The notes beneath the pieces are model-generated. The model made no database searches. It was not told the DNA's origin and saw only the letters and a list, made by a program, of their open reading frames with translations. From the NCBI RefSeq assembly GCF_947260015.1, contig NZ_CAMYOM010000029.1:1-33916 (forward strand): a stretch of DNA of 33,916 nt. Reading direction: 5' to 3'. Source of the DNA: an uncultured Eudoraea sp. (lineage in GTDB: Bacteria > Bacteroidota > Bacteroidia > Flavobacteriales > Flavobacteriaceae). Position numbers and translations under genes: made by a program. Positions within the stretch are counted from its first letter, which is position 1, and each line of letters begins with the position of its first letter. This document shows, one piece after another, positions 17,452 to 25,948 of this stretch.

Positions 17452-19320
17452 CTATCTACCCATATATACAAGCAAGACGCTTATATCACTTGGTGACACC
17501 CCACTTATTCTGGACGCCTGAGAAATTGTTGCAGGCTGAATGGTCGTCAGCTTTTCTCTTGCCTCAAAGGAAAGAGATTTTAATTTACTATAGTCGAAGT
17601 TTTCTGGAATCTTAATGTTTTCCAATCGTTGAAGTTTGTCCGCATTATTTTTTTCTTTAGCTATATATCCGGCATATTTTACCTGGATCTCAGCCTGCTC
17701 CAATACTTCTCTTTTTAAATCATTAGTATTTACATAATTCGAAACCTTTTCCAGTTTTAACATATGCGACATTGTTACCCCTGGCCTGGAAAATACTTTA
17801 AACATCTTATCTGACTGCTTAACTGGTGCCGAAGATACATCCTCTAAAATTGGGTTAATCTGTTCCGGATTAAAGCTGGTGTTTTTAAAAAACTTAATAA
17901 AATCATTAGATTTTTTTTCCTTTTCTCTCATTGCAAAAAGACGTTCCTCTTTTGCAAGTCCTATTTCATGACTTTTTGGGGTAAGTCTTAGATCAGCATT
18001 ATCCTGTCGCAGGAGGGTTCTGTATTCTGCCCTTGAAGTAAACATCCTATAAGGTTCTTCGGTGCCTTTAGTTATCAAGTCATCTATTAAAACACCAATA
18101 TAAGCCTCATCTCTTTTTAAAATAAAGGGCTCATTTTCATTTATTTTTAAATGTGCATTTATGCCGGCCATTATGCCTTGAGAAGCTGCTTCCTCATATC
18201 CTGTTGTGCCATTAATCTGCCCGGCAAAATAGAGGTTTTGAACCAGCTTGGTCTCCAGGGTATGTTTCAATTGAGTAGGAGGGAAATAATCATATTCTAT
18301 AGCATAACCGGGTCTGAAGAATTTTACACCTTCAAACCCAACCACAGATCTTAACGCTTTGTATTGTATATCTTCGGGTAGTGAAGTTGAAAATCCATTA
18401 ACATAGACTTCTACCGTATGCCAGCCCTCAGGTTCAACAAATATCTGGTGACTGTCTTTATCGGCAAACCGATTTATTTTATCCTCAATTGACGGACAAT
18501 ATCTTGGACCAATACTCTTAATTCTTCCATTAAACATAGGTGAGCGATCAAAACCCTCCTTTAATAATTCGTGCACTACAGCATTCGTATGAGTCATATG
18601 ACAGTCACGCTGTTCCGTTAAAGTATACGATTCCAAAAATGAAAATTTTTCCGGATCTATATCCCCCGGTTGTAGAATCATTTTTGAGTAATCTAAGGAT
18701 CTCCCATCAACCCTGGGTGGGGTACCTGTTTTCATGCGACCGCTTTCAAATCCGAAATCTGTCAACTGTTCTGTAATACCTGTAGCTGATTTTTCACCTG
18801 CTCTGCCCCCTCCAAATTGCTTATCCCCTATATGTATAAGCCCATTTAGAAATGTGCCGTTTGTAAGCACTACCGCTTTAGCTTTAATATTGACCCCCAA
18901 TGAAGTTCTCACCCCTATCACCTTATCGCCTTCAACAAGCAATCCATTCACCATTTCCTGATAAAAATCAACTAGCGGGGTCTTTTCCAAAGCCAGTCTC
19001 CATTCTTCTGCAAAACGCATCCTGTCATTTTGTGCTCTTGGGCTCCACATTGCAGGACCTTTAGATTTATTCAGCATCTTAAATTGAATTGCCGATTTAT
19101 CCGTAATAATTCCGCTATACCCGCCCAGGGCATCAATCTCTCTAACAATTTGTCCTTTAGCTATTCCACCCATAGCAGGATTACAGGACATTTGTCCGAT
19201 AGTCTGCAAATTCATTGTTACCAGCAAAGTTTTTGAGCCTAAATTCGCTGCCGCCGCTGCAGCTTCAGCTCCGGCATGACCACCCCCTACAACAATTACA
19301 TCATAACTCTTTTCAAACAT
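17452..19320 (-). CDS. mnmG: tRNA U34 carboxymethylaminomethyl-modifying enzyme MnmG (GidA)
   Basis: A 622-aa FAD protein that works with MnmE to form the cmnm5 modification at the wobble uridine of certain tRNAs. The dinucleotide-binding motif VVVGGGHAGAEAAAA is at about 9-23, followed by the family blocks SCNPAMGGIAKGQIVREIDALGG, FKMLNKSKGPAMWSPRAQ, and the C-terminal MFTSRAEYRTLLRQDNADLRLT and TIQPATISQASRISGVSPSDISVLL. The length is typical. The ATG lies 8 nt after the ybeY stop, making an operon DUF4175-ybeY-mnmG. mnmG (gidA) is often near oriC, and here parS-type sites flank it on both sides. Confidence 0.97.
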   Translation of the reverse strand: MFEKSYDVIVVGGGHAGAEAAAAAANLGSKTLLVTMNLQTIGQMSCNPAMGGIAKGQIVREIDALGGYSGIITDKSAIQFKMLNKSKGPAMWSPRAQNDRMRFAEEWRLALEKTPLVDFYQEMVNGLLVEGDKVIGVRTSLGVNIKAKAVVLTNGTFLNGLIHIGDKQFGGGRAGEKSATGITEQLTDFGFESGRMKTGTPPRVDGRSLDYSKMILQPGDIDPEKFSFLESYTLTEQRDCHMTHTNAVVHELLKEGFDRSPMFNGRIKSIGPRYCPSIEDKINRFADKDSHQIFVEPEGWHTVEVYVNGFSTSLPEDIQYKALRSVVGFEGVKFFRPGYAIEYDYFPPTQLKHTLETKLVQNLYFAGQINGTTGYEEAASQGIMAGINAHLKINENEPFILKRDEAYIGVLIDDLITKGTEEPYRMFTSRAEYRTLLRQDNADLRLTPKSHEIGLAKEERLFAMREKEKKSNDFIKFFKNTSFNPEQINPILEDVSSAPVKQSDKMFKVFSRPGVTMSHMLKLEKVSNYVNTNDLKREVLEQAEIQVKYAGYIAKEKNNADKLQRLENIKIPENFDYSKLKSLSFEAREKLTTIQPATISQASRISGVSPSDISVLLVYMGR

Positions 19321-19328
19321 TTTTTCGC

Positions 19329-19748
19329 TTATTGTTTCACGTGGAACATATTAATTTTTTCATCCTCCTTCGTCCTCATTTCTTCCTTCTCTTTCTTGCT
19401 CTTATCATTATAGCCTAACAAGTGCAATACTCCATGAGCCATAACCCGTCGTAATTCCCTTTTAAAATCCTCTTTGAATTTAACAGCATTTTCTTTAACC
19501 CGATCTACTGAAATATAAATCTCACCTGAAATAACATCCTCTTCCGAATAGTTGAAAGTAACAATGTCGGTATATGTATCGTGCCCTAAATATTTTTGAT
19601 TTAGTTTAATTAAATACTCATCAGAACAAAATATATAACTCAAATCACCCAAATGGACGTTTTCGCTTACAACAATAGTATTAATCCAACTGGTATATTC
19701 CTTGATGTTCTCTAAATCAAATTCTGTCTCATAATGATAGTTAATCAT
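19329..19748 (-). CDS. ybeY: Endoribonuclease YbeY (rRNA maturation)
   Basis: A 139-aa UPF0054 metalloprotein involved in 16S rRNA 3'-end processing and ribosome quality control. The metal motif is HGVLHLLGYND (H105, H109). The third histidine of the usual HGxLHLxGYDH is not present: the residue after D115 is Lys, as I recall for Bacteroidota homologues. The region LNQKYLGHDTYTDIVTFNY is the other family block. Its start overlaps the end of the DUF4175 gene by 8 nt. Its last codons (MFHVKQ and stop) are formed by a parS site, so the C-terminal tail is dictated by a ParB-binding sequence. Confidence 0.92.
   Translation of the reverse strand: MINYHYETEFDLENIKEYTSWINTIVVSENVHLGDLSYIFCSDEYLIKLNQKYLGHDTYTDIVTFNYSEEDVISGEIYISVDRVKENAVKFKEDFKRELRRVMAHGVLHLLGYNDKSKKEKEEMRTKEDEKINMFHVKQ
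19333..19348. promoter_or_regulatory. parS ParB binding site inside the 3' end of ybeY
   Basis: The plus strand reads TGTTTCACGTGGAACA and the minus strand TGTTCCACGTGAAACA, an exact match to the Bacillus-type parS consensus TGTTNCACGTGAAACA. On the minus strand it overlaps the final codons of ybeY (M-F-H-V-K-Q), starting just inside the Met codon, and ends before the mnmG ATG. Confidence 0.85.
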
Positions 19749-22700
19749 CGTTTCTAAAATAACTCCTTACCCTTTCCTGATAATTTTGCCGCAAAGGTAA
19801 TGCTTGCCTGTTTAAAATCTCAATTTCATTTTTATAATTCTCAAGTACATCAGGCCTTGTTAAAACAGGGTTTTGATACTGTTTTGTGTTAGACTCACTC
19901 TCTCTTTCCTCCTTCTTGCCCTGTTTAAGAGCGGCATTCTCCAGTTTTAACAATTGATGCTCAATAAAATTCATTCTATCACGTGTTCTTTGGGTTATTC
20001 CGTTCTCCAGAAGGTCATTTTCAAAATCCTCCATTTGCTTAATAAGCTTTTTGGCAAGTGTTTTATCGCCGGCTTCTATCATGTCCTCTAGTTGCTTTTC
20101 CAGTTGCTGTTTTAGATATTCCTGTTCTTTATAAATCTCATAAATTTCCTTCATTTCTTCTTCACTTATACCTCCATCTCCTGCTGCTCCATTTTCTCCA
20201 TTTTTCCCTTTATCTCCTTTGCCTTTCATTGCATCCCCGCTCTGACCCTTATCACCATCTTTGCCTTTTCCCTTGTCGCCTTGATCTCCTTCCTGTCCCT
20301 TTTGACCGGGCTTTTGACCCTCGCCTTCCTTGCCTTCTCCTCCTCCTTCTCCACTTTCACCCATCTTACCCATTTTTTCCTTAAGTTCACCCTGCCCCTT
20401 GATTATGTCTGGTAGCTGAAATCCATCGTTAGGGTTCCCGGATCCGGATCCAGCCTTCATACTTTGTTGCATATTATCGAGTAAATTTGCCAAAAAATTG
20501 GCTAAGCTATTTGAAGCATTCAAAACATATTGTTCGTAAGCTGCACCCTGATATATCTTATTATCCGCTATACTCTCAAGTGACTTGTCTATATTATAGT
20601 AAACTTCGGTAATTTGTTCATTGACAAACTCAGATAATTCAGCCCTTCTTAATGACAAGGCAAATAAACTATCATCTATATGTTCGAACAAATTCCGTAA
20701 TTCCTTTTGTTTTCTAACACTGCCGGAATAATTTGCCATATCAAAGTCCGAGCCTTCCAGCTGATCAAATAGCTTTTCCTGCTTAAAAGAAAAAGTAACT
20801 AAATTATCTAAAATCTGCCTTAACATCTCAGCGTCTTCCGCAATAGTCGACTCTCCGCTCGAAGAACCCGATGCGCTCAATTCCTCGCTCATTTCCTGCA
20901 TTTTCTGAGAGGCATTCTTTTGCTTTTGTTTTGTTTTATTCGCAGATTTTTCCTGATTTATATCATCGTCAGATTGTTCATTGCTTTTTTGTTTATTCAA
21001 TTCATCCAAAGCCTCTCCCTGATCCTCTTTAATTCCCTCTTCTTTGCTCTTATCTATTTTCAGATCAAGAGGCTTTTTAAGATCCTTATTGTCTTTTTTA
21101 AGTTCTTCAAGTTCTTTTGCAAGTTTTTCGAACTGTTCGTTCATTTCCTTTTGTAAATCCGGGCTTAACTTATCAATTTCTTTATCCGATAACACATCTT
21201 GCTCTTTAGCTAATTTCTCTAAATCCTTAGCCAATTGCGCGGCCTTTTCCGTTACATAATATCGTTTTGTTAATTCTAATAGTTGTTCTAAATTTCTTTT
21301 GCTATTTTGTTGTTTCTTACCAAGCTCCTCCAATCGCTTTGACAATTCCTCCTTGTCTATTTTGTCTGCTACCTTATTGAGCTCTTCCAATAGTTTTTCG
21401 TTCTTTTTTGCTTCAATTTCCTGCCGTTCAAGGCGCTCCTTCAGCATTTTACTGAGTTTGTCGTTTTTGTCGGATGATTCCAGATTATCCTTTAATTGTT
21501 TACTGAACTTTTGCATTAACTGCTCCTGATCCTGTTGCTTTTTTAGGAATTCCTTTACTTGCATCTGATCATTGAAGTTTAGGCTGTTCTTTTCTTTTTG
21601 CTCCCGATTTATCTCCTTCAACGCTTCTTCTTGTTTTTTAAATTTTTCCAGGGAATTATCCATGCCTTTTATTATGGCTTGTTGTACTTCTAATTCTTTG
21701 TTATTCAGCTCATTATTGTCCAATATAGTTGTCGTAAACAATTGTGTTTTAGACGTTTTTCCGTTGTGAATTTCATCATTGTCCACTGCTTCAAAATAGT
21801 AAGTATAAGCTCGTCCTTCTTCCAGAGTTAATCCAGTAGGAAAAGTGTAATAAAACTGATTATAATTTGCATTCGGAGTTCCCAGGTTAAGGATTTGTTT
21901 ATCTTCTTTGCTATTATCTGCATAGCAAATTAAATTAATTGATCTAACTCTATAATCATCTGAAGCCTCTCCAATGAAATAGGCCATATTGGGATTTAAG
22001 GAGTCCGTAACCTTCTTCGCGGAAATTGAAGGATAAGCATCCTTAATCACACGAAACTGATAATCAAGTTTTTCATAGTTCGCAACATTCCCATTTGATG
22101 TAGCCAAAGCATAGGAAAATTCTTTATAAAAGGTTTTGCTTAGTGAAAATATATTTTGTTCATTATTTAATGTAATAGTAGTGTCTTTGCTAATTAAAAC
22201 AATTTCATCCGTATTAAGCCCTTCAAGCTTCCAGCTTACTCTTGTTCCTTCCGGAAAGGTTGCGTTTCCGGTACCTTTAAGGATATCTGAGGGTCTTTTA
22301 GTATATTCCGGATAATCTAACGTAATTTCGAAGAATTGTATTGATGGTGTTTTTAAAGATTTCAATTCATAAATCCTTGAATCCACCTTATTAGCCATAA
22401 AAAAGAATTTCGTCGTAATTAAAGGAGCAGTAAAAGTATATTCATATAAATCATTAACCTTTTGTAGTAAGATTTCCTTTCCATTCACAACTATATAAAC
22501 TTCTGTTGGCTTGACTTTCCCTTCCGTTGCCACTTGTACTGTAAAGCTACTGTCTTCCAAGACTTGCAAATCACCTGATAATAGCCTGAAGACAAAAGGA
22601 GCCGGAGGTTCATAAGCCGTGTCATAATTTATAACTCGTTCATAGGAGCCAAAAAATGAGTCCATATTTCCCGAAACCCAAAGCAGCGCTAAAATCAATA

Positions 22701-23178
22701 CCGGAATCGTAACATATTTCAGGTATTTAAAGTTATCGTTAATGTTTATAGCGGTGGTAAAAGGCACCATTTTCAAATTGTCTGAACGCTGTTGGATGCT
22801 CGCCAACAAAAGTTCAGACCTGTCATTGTCCTCCGCTAAATCAAGCAGATTGTATAATTTATCCCCAACTTCCCCAAAGTGTTTCCCGATTAACAATGAA
22901 GCTTCTCTATTGCTTATCCCTTTTTTAATTTTGAATAGATAGGAAATGGGAATTAAAATATAATAATATAGTAATAATGTCTCAACTGCTAAAAACAGTA
23001 ATAACAAAATAAAACGGCCCTTAGAATTAAGCCAGAAAAAGTACTCTATTCCAAGTATTGCCAAAAAATATAATACACCAAAAGCTAAAAAAAGCAACCC
23101 TCCTTTTATTAGCATTTTCGTATAATACTTACGGCTAAACTTATTCAGTTTGTCCAATATGTTGTTATAACTACTCAA
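19741..23178 (-). CDS. DUF4175 family large membrane protein with coiled coil and Gly-Lys-rich segment
   Basis: A 1145-aa protein. Two to three transmembrane helices lie near the N-terminus (about 22-85) and another at about 150-168. Then comes an extracytoplasmic beta-rich part (about 190-480) with repeated YPEYTKRPSD- and EGRAYTYYFEAVDND-like segments. A very long Lys/Glu/Gln coiled-coil region spans about 488-770, a helical domain about 785-925, and a low-complexity Gly/Lys/Glu segment about 940-1005 of G-x-x type (KGQEGDQGDKGKGKDGDKGQ). The C-terminus ends REVRSYF-like with basic residues. DUF4175 is a Bacteroidota family of unknown function. Overlap with ybeY by 8 nt indicates translational coupling. 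An envelope or surface scaffold is a reasonable guess. Confidence 0.82.
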   Translation of the reverse strand: MSSYNNILDKLNKFSRKYYTKMLIKGGLLFLAFGVLYFLAILGIEYFFWLNSKGRFILLLLFLAVETLLLYYYILIPISYLFKIKKGISNREASLLIGKHFGEVGDKLYNLLDLAEDNDRSELLLASIQQRSDNLKMVPFTTAININDNFKYLKYVTIPVLILALLWVSGNMDSFFGSYERVINYDTAYEPPAPFVFRLLSGDLQVLEDSSFTVQVATEGKVKPTEVYIVVNGKEILLQKVNDLYEYTFTAPLITTKFFFMANKVDSRIYELKSLKTPSIQFFEITLDYPEYTKRPSDILKGTGNATFPEGTRVSWKLEGLNTDEIVLISKDTTITLNNEQNIFSLSKTFYKEFSYALATSNGNVANYEKLDYQFRVIKDAYPSISAKKVTDSLNPNMAYFIGEASDDYRVRSINLICYADNSKEDKQILNLGTPNANYNQFYYTFPTGLTLEEGRAYTYYFEAVDNDEIHNGKTSKTQLFTTTILDNNELNNKELEVQQAIIKGMDNSLEKFKKQEEALKEINREQKEKNSLNFNDQMQVKEFLKKQQDQEQLMQKFSKQLKDNLESSDKNDKLSKMLKERLERQEIEAKKNEKLLEELNKVADKIDKEELSKRLEELGKKQQNSKRNLEQLLELTKRYYVTEKAAQLAKDLEKLAKEQDVLSDKEIDKLSPDLQKEMNEQFEKLAKELEELKKDNKDLKKPLDLKIDKSKEEGIKEDQGEALDELNKQKSNEQSDDDINQEKSANKTKQKQKNASQKMQEMSEELSASGSSSGESTIAEDAEMLRQILDNLVTFSFKQEKLFDQLEGSDFDMANYSGSVRKQKELRNLFEHIDDSLFALSLRRAELSEFVNEQITEVYYNIDKSLESIADNKIYQGAAYEQYVLNASNSLANFLANLLDNMQQSMKAGSGSGNPNDGFQLPDIIKGQGELKEKMGKMGESGEGGGEGKEGEGQKPGQKGQEGDQGDKGKGKDGDKGQSGDAMKGKGDKGKNGENGAAGDGGISEEEMKEIYEIYKEQEYLKQQLEKQLEDMIEAGDKTLAKKLIKQMEDFENDLLENGITQRTRDRMNFIEHQLLKLENAALKQGKKEERESESNTKQYQNPVLTRPDVLENYKNEIEILNRQALPLRQNYQERVRSYFRNDD

Positions 23179-23251
23179 ATTCTGCTATATTTAATACCAA
23201 GATACCCGTTAAACTAGATTATTGCCTCAAATATTTGTTAAAAAGTAGTGA

Positions 23252-24301
23252 ATGAAAGATTTAAAGTACCTTGCGGCATTTACTATACCAATCTCAGCCT
23301 TTATTGGGATATACCTCAAAGGATATTGGAGTTTCATTACACCGGTATACGCATTTTTATTGATCCCCGCTTTAGAGCTACTGCTTCCTGTAAATACTGC
23401 AAACTTTGAAGGAAATGAAAGAGAAACCAGACTAAAAAACAAGCTTTTTGACTGGTTGCTTTATTTAAATATCCCTTTCGTTTTTGGGCTCTTTTACTAT
23501 TCATTAAATGAACTTGCTACCAGCTCCTACCAAATCTATGAACTAATAGGGATTATAATATCCATGGGAATTGTTCTGGGAACCAATGGCATTAATGTAG
23601 CCCATGAATTAGGTCACCGCGCTAACAGTTATGAACGTTTTTTGGGCAAGCTATTACTTCTTCCGTCCTTATATATGCATTTCTATATTGAACATAATTA
23701 TGGTCATCATCTTCACGCGGCAACAAAGGAAGATCCTGCAACAGCAAAATACAACCAATCGGTATATTCCTTTTGGATAACTTCCGTTTCACGACAATAC
23801 CTAAATGCCTGGGTTATTCAGGGAAAATTGCTGCAATCCCAGAACAAGGGTAACTTTTCCTTAAATAATGATATGTTGTGGTATACCTTAATTCAGTTTG
23901 CGCACTTAAGTCTTATCTACTACTTTTTTGGTGCTTCAGTTTTACTTTATGCAATCTTAGCAGCTATTGTTGGCTTTTTACTGCTTGAAACTGTCAATTA
24001 TATAGAACATTATGGCTTGATTAGAAAAAAACTACCCTCCGGCCGTTATGAGCGAGTGCGTGAAGTACATTCCTGGAACAGTAATCATGTAATGGGCCGC
24101 ATCATTCTATATGAATTAACGAGACATAGCGACCACCACTTTAAATCATCTAAAAAATACCAGATTTTGGATTATCATGATAGTTCGCCCCAGATGCCCT
24201 TTGGTTATCCAACTTCCATGGTCCTGTCATTTCTGCCTCCACTATGGTTTAGTGTAATGAATCCCAGAATACCTGATGAAATGAAAGAAGCTAGTTTATA
24301 A
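23252..24301 (+). CDS. alkB: Alkane 1-monooxygenase (AlkB-type, membrane non-heme diiron)
   Basis: A 349-aa integral membrane protein with about six helices and the full set of AlkB histidine motifs: HELGHR (H118, H122), EHNYGHHLHAA (H148, H152, H153), NYIEHYG (about 250-256), and LTRHSDHHFKSSKKYQ (about 289-304). The His residues bind the diiron centre that hydroxylates medium-chain n-alkanes at the terminal carbon, using rubredoxin as electron donor. No rubredoxin gene is adjacent. The gene is divergent from DUF4175 with a 73-nt gap and precedes gltX by 53 nt. A related fatty-acid hydroxylase function is possible because substrate range cannot be read from sequence. Confidence 0.9.
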   Translation: MKDLKYLAAFTIPISAFIGIYLKGYWSFITPVYAFLLIPALELLLPVNTANFEGNERETRLKNKLFDWLLYLNIPFVFGLFYYSLNELATSSYQIYELIGIIISMGIVLGTNGINVAHELGHRANSYERFLGKLLLLPSLYMHFYIEHNYGHHLHAATKEDPATAKYNQSVYSFWITSVSRQYLNAWVIQGKLLQSQNKGNFSLNNDMLWYTLIQFAHLSLIYYFFGASVLLYAILAAIVGFLLLETVNYIEHYGLIRKKLPSGRYERVREVHSWNSNHVMGRIILYELTRHSDHHFKSSKKYQILDYHDSSPQMPFGYPTSMVLSFLPPLWFSVMNPRIPDEMKEASL

Positions 24302-24310
24302 TTTATTTTA

Positions 24311-24336
24311 TTGTGCTTTTTTAACAACTATCTTTG
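24311..24336 (+). promoter_or_regulatory. Promoter of gltX with -7 box TATCTTTG
   Basis: TATCTTTG (24329-24336) matches TAnnTTTG and lies 18 nt before ATG 24355. A TTG at 24311-24313 sits 15 nt upstream, slightly closer than the usual spacing. Confidence 0.5.
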
Positions 24337-24354
24337 TCGCCAAACTTCATCTAA

Positions 24355-25878
24355 ATGACTAATAAAGTTCGTGTTCGGTTTGCGCCAAGTCCAACGGGTC
24401 CTCTACATATAGGCGGGGTTAGAACTGCGCTCTATAATTATCTTTTCGCAAAACAAAACAATGGGGATTTTATTCTCAGAATAGAAGATACTGATCAAAA
24501 TCGCTTTGTTGAAGGTGCAGAAAAATATATCATAGATGCCTTAAACTGGTGTGGTATACCTTTTGACGAAGGTCCGGGAAAAGAATTAGGCCATGGCCCA
24601 TACAGACAAAGCGAACGTAAATTGCTTTACAAGAAATATGCGGATCAACTCATAACCAGCGGAAAGGCTTATTATGCCTTTGATTCAGCTGAGAGTCTCG
24701 ATTCTCACCGTAAGGACCATGAGAGTAGGGGTAAAACGTTCATATATAATTGGCATAATCGTTTAAAGCTAGATAATTCGTTATCTCTCAAGCCTGAAGA
24801 ACTACAAACCAGGCTGGCTAATGAAGAAAATTTTGTTGTTCGTTTTTATACCCCGCAGGACGAAGTTTTGCATTTGACTGACGTTATCAGAGGCGATATA
24901 CGGATTGACACCAACATATTAGATGATAAAGTATTATTCAAAAGCGATGGTATGCCCACCTATCATCTGGCTAATATTGTTGACGATCATCTTATGGAGA
25001 TAAGCCACGTCATACGCGGCGAAGAGTGGTTGCCTTCATTGGCGCTGCATACACAATTATACGATGCTTTTGGGTGGCAGGCCCCTAAATTTGCGCATCT
25101 GCCATTAATCATGAAGCCCGAAGGTAAAGGTAAATTGAGTAAACGTGATGGGGAAAAAGGAGGGTTTCCCATATTTCCGCTTTCATGGGGAGATTCCACA
25201 GGATATAAAGAGGCCGGCTACTTCCCGGAAGCGGTAGTTAATTTTCTCGCTCTTTTGGGATGGAATCCAGGCACGGAGCAGGAAATTTTCAAATTGGATG
25301 AGTTGATTAAAGCTTTTGACCTGAGTCGGGTGCACAAATCAGGCGCCAGGTTTGATCCTGAAAAGACTAAGTGGTATAATCATCATTATCTTCAAGAACA
25401 AGATGATATAGTTTTACTAAACTCCTTTAAACCTATACTTGCCGAAAAACTTAATAATGAACCCGCATTTGACCTTAATCTTGGAAATAATGATAATTAC
25501 ATAGCCAGCGTAATTTCTTTGATAAAAGAACGCGCCTCGTTTGTGCATGAATTCTGGGAATTATCCCAGTATTTCTTTCAGACGCCTAATACGTATAATG
25601 AAAAGGCCGTTAAAAAACAATGGAAAGATAGCACCCCATCCATTTTAAATAAGCTGATACCGCTGTTGGAAGCCAGCCAAGATTTTTCTTCCCCCGTTGT
25701 CGAAGAAGTTGTTAAAAACTGGATTGGTCAGAAAGGCCTCTCTTTCGGGCAAGTTATGGCTCCTTTAAGATTAGTCATAGTAGGAGATTTAAAAGGGCCG
25801 CATTTATTTGATATTATGGCTATGGTAGGACAGGATGAAAGTATTAAAAGAATTAGACTTGCACTAAGTAAATTGTAA
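24355..25878 (+). CDS. gltX: Glutamate-tRNA ligase
   Basis: A 507-aa class I aminoacyl-tRNA synthetase. The HIGH-type motif is RFAPSPTGPLHIGGVRTALY (HIGG at 18-21), and the KMSKS-type loop is KGKLSKRDG at about 257-265. LRIEDTDQNR and DGMPTYHLANIVDDH are GluRS signatures. It charges tRNA-Glu, and in organisms lacking GlnRS also tRNA-Gln; here a GlnRS gene lies downstream at 27139, so this enzyme is probably discriminating. Start and length are typical. A promoter box lies 18 nt upstream. Confidence 0.96.
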   Translation: MTNKVRVRFAPSPTGPLHIGGVRTALYNYLFAKQNNGDFILRIEDTDQNRFVEGAEKYIIDALNWCGIPFDEGPGKELGHGPYRQSERKLLYKKYADQLITSGKAYYAFDSAESLDSHRKDHESRGKTFIYNWHNRLKLDNSLSLKPEELQTRLANEENFVVRFYTPQDEVLHLTDVIRGDIRIDTNILDDKVLFKSDGMPTYHLANIVDDHLMEISHVIRGEEWLPSLALHTQLYDAFGWQAPKFAHLPLIMKPEGKGKLSKRDGEKGGFPIFPLSWGDSTGYKEAGYFPEAVVNFLALLGWNPGTEQEIFKLDELIKAFDLSRVHKSGARFDPEKTKWYNHHYLQEQDDIVLLNSFKPILAEKLNNEPAFDLNLGNNDNYIASVISLIKERASFVHEFWELSQYFFQTPNTYNEKAVKKQWKDSTPSILNKLIPLLEASQDFSSPVVEEVVKNWIGQKGLSFGQVMAPLRLVIVGDLKGPHLFDIMAMVGQDESIKRIRLALSKL

Positions 25879-25948
25879 CAAATTGTAAATAATTGCGACA
25901 TATATATTACATCTCTCAAATAATATTCACTAACTTAATTTAAATCTC

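Noticed and set aside
19974-19990. A third CACGTG, considered as a parS site
   Set aside because: The flanks (CTATCACGTGTTCTT) do not match the 16-bp consensus and are not palindromic beyond the six-base core; it lies within DUF4175 codons.
20058-20384. 108-codon plus-strand open frame opposite DUF4175
   Set aside because: It is the antisense of the Gly/Lys-rich repeat tract; its Leu/Pro/His composition only mirrors the codons of the real gene.
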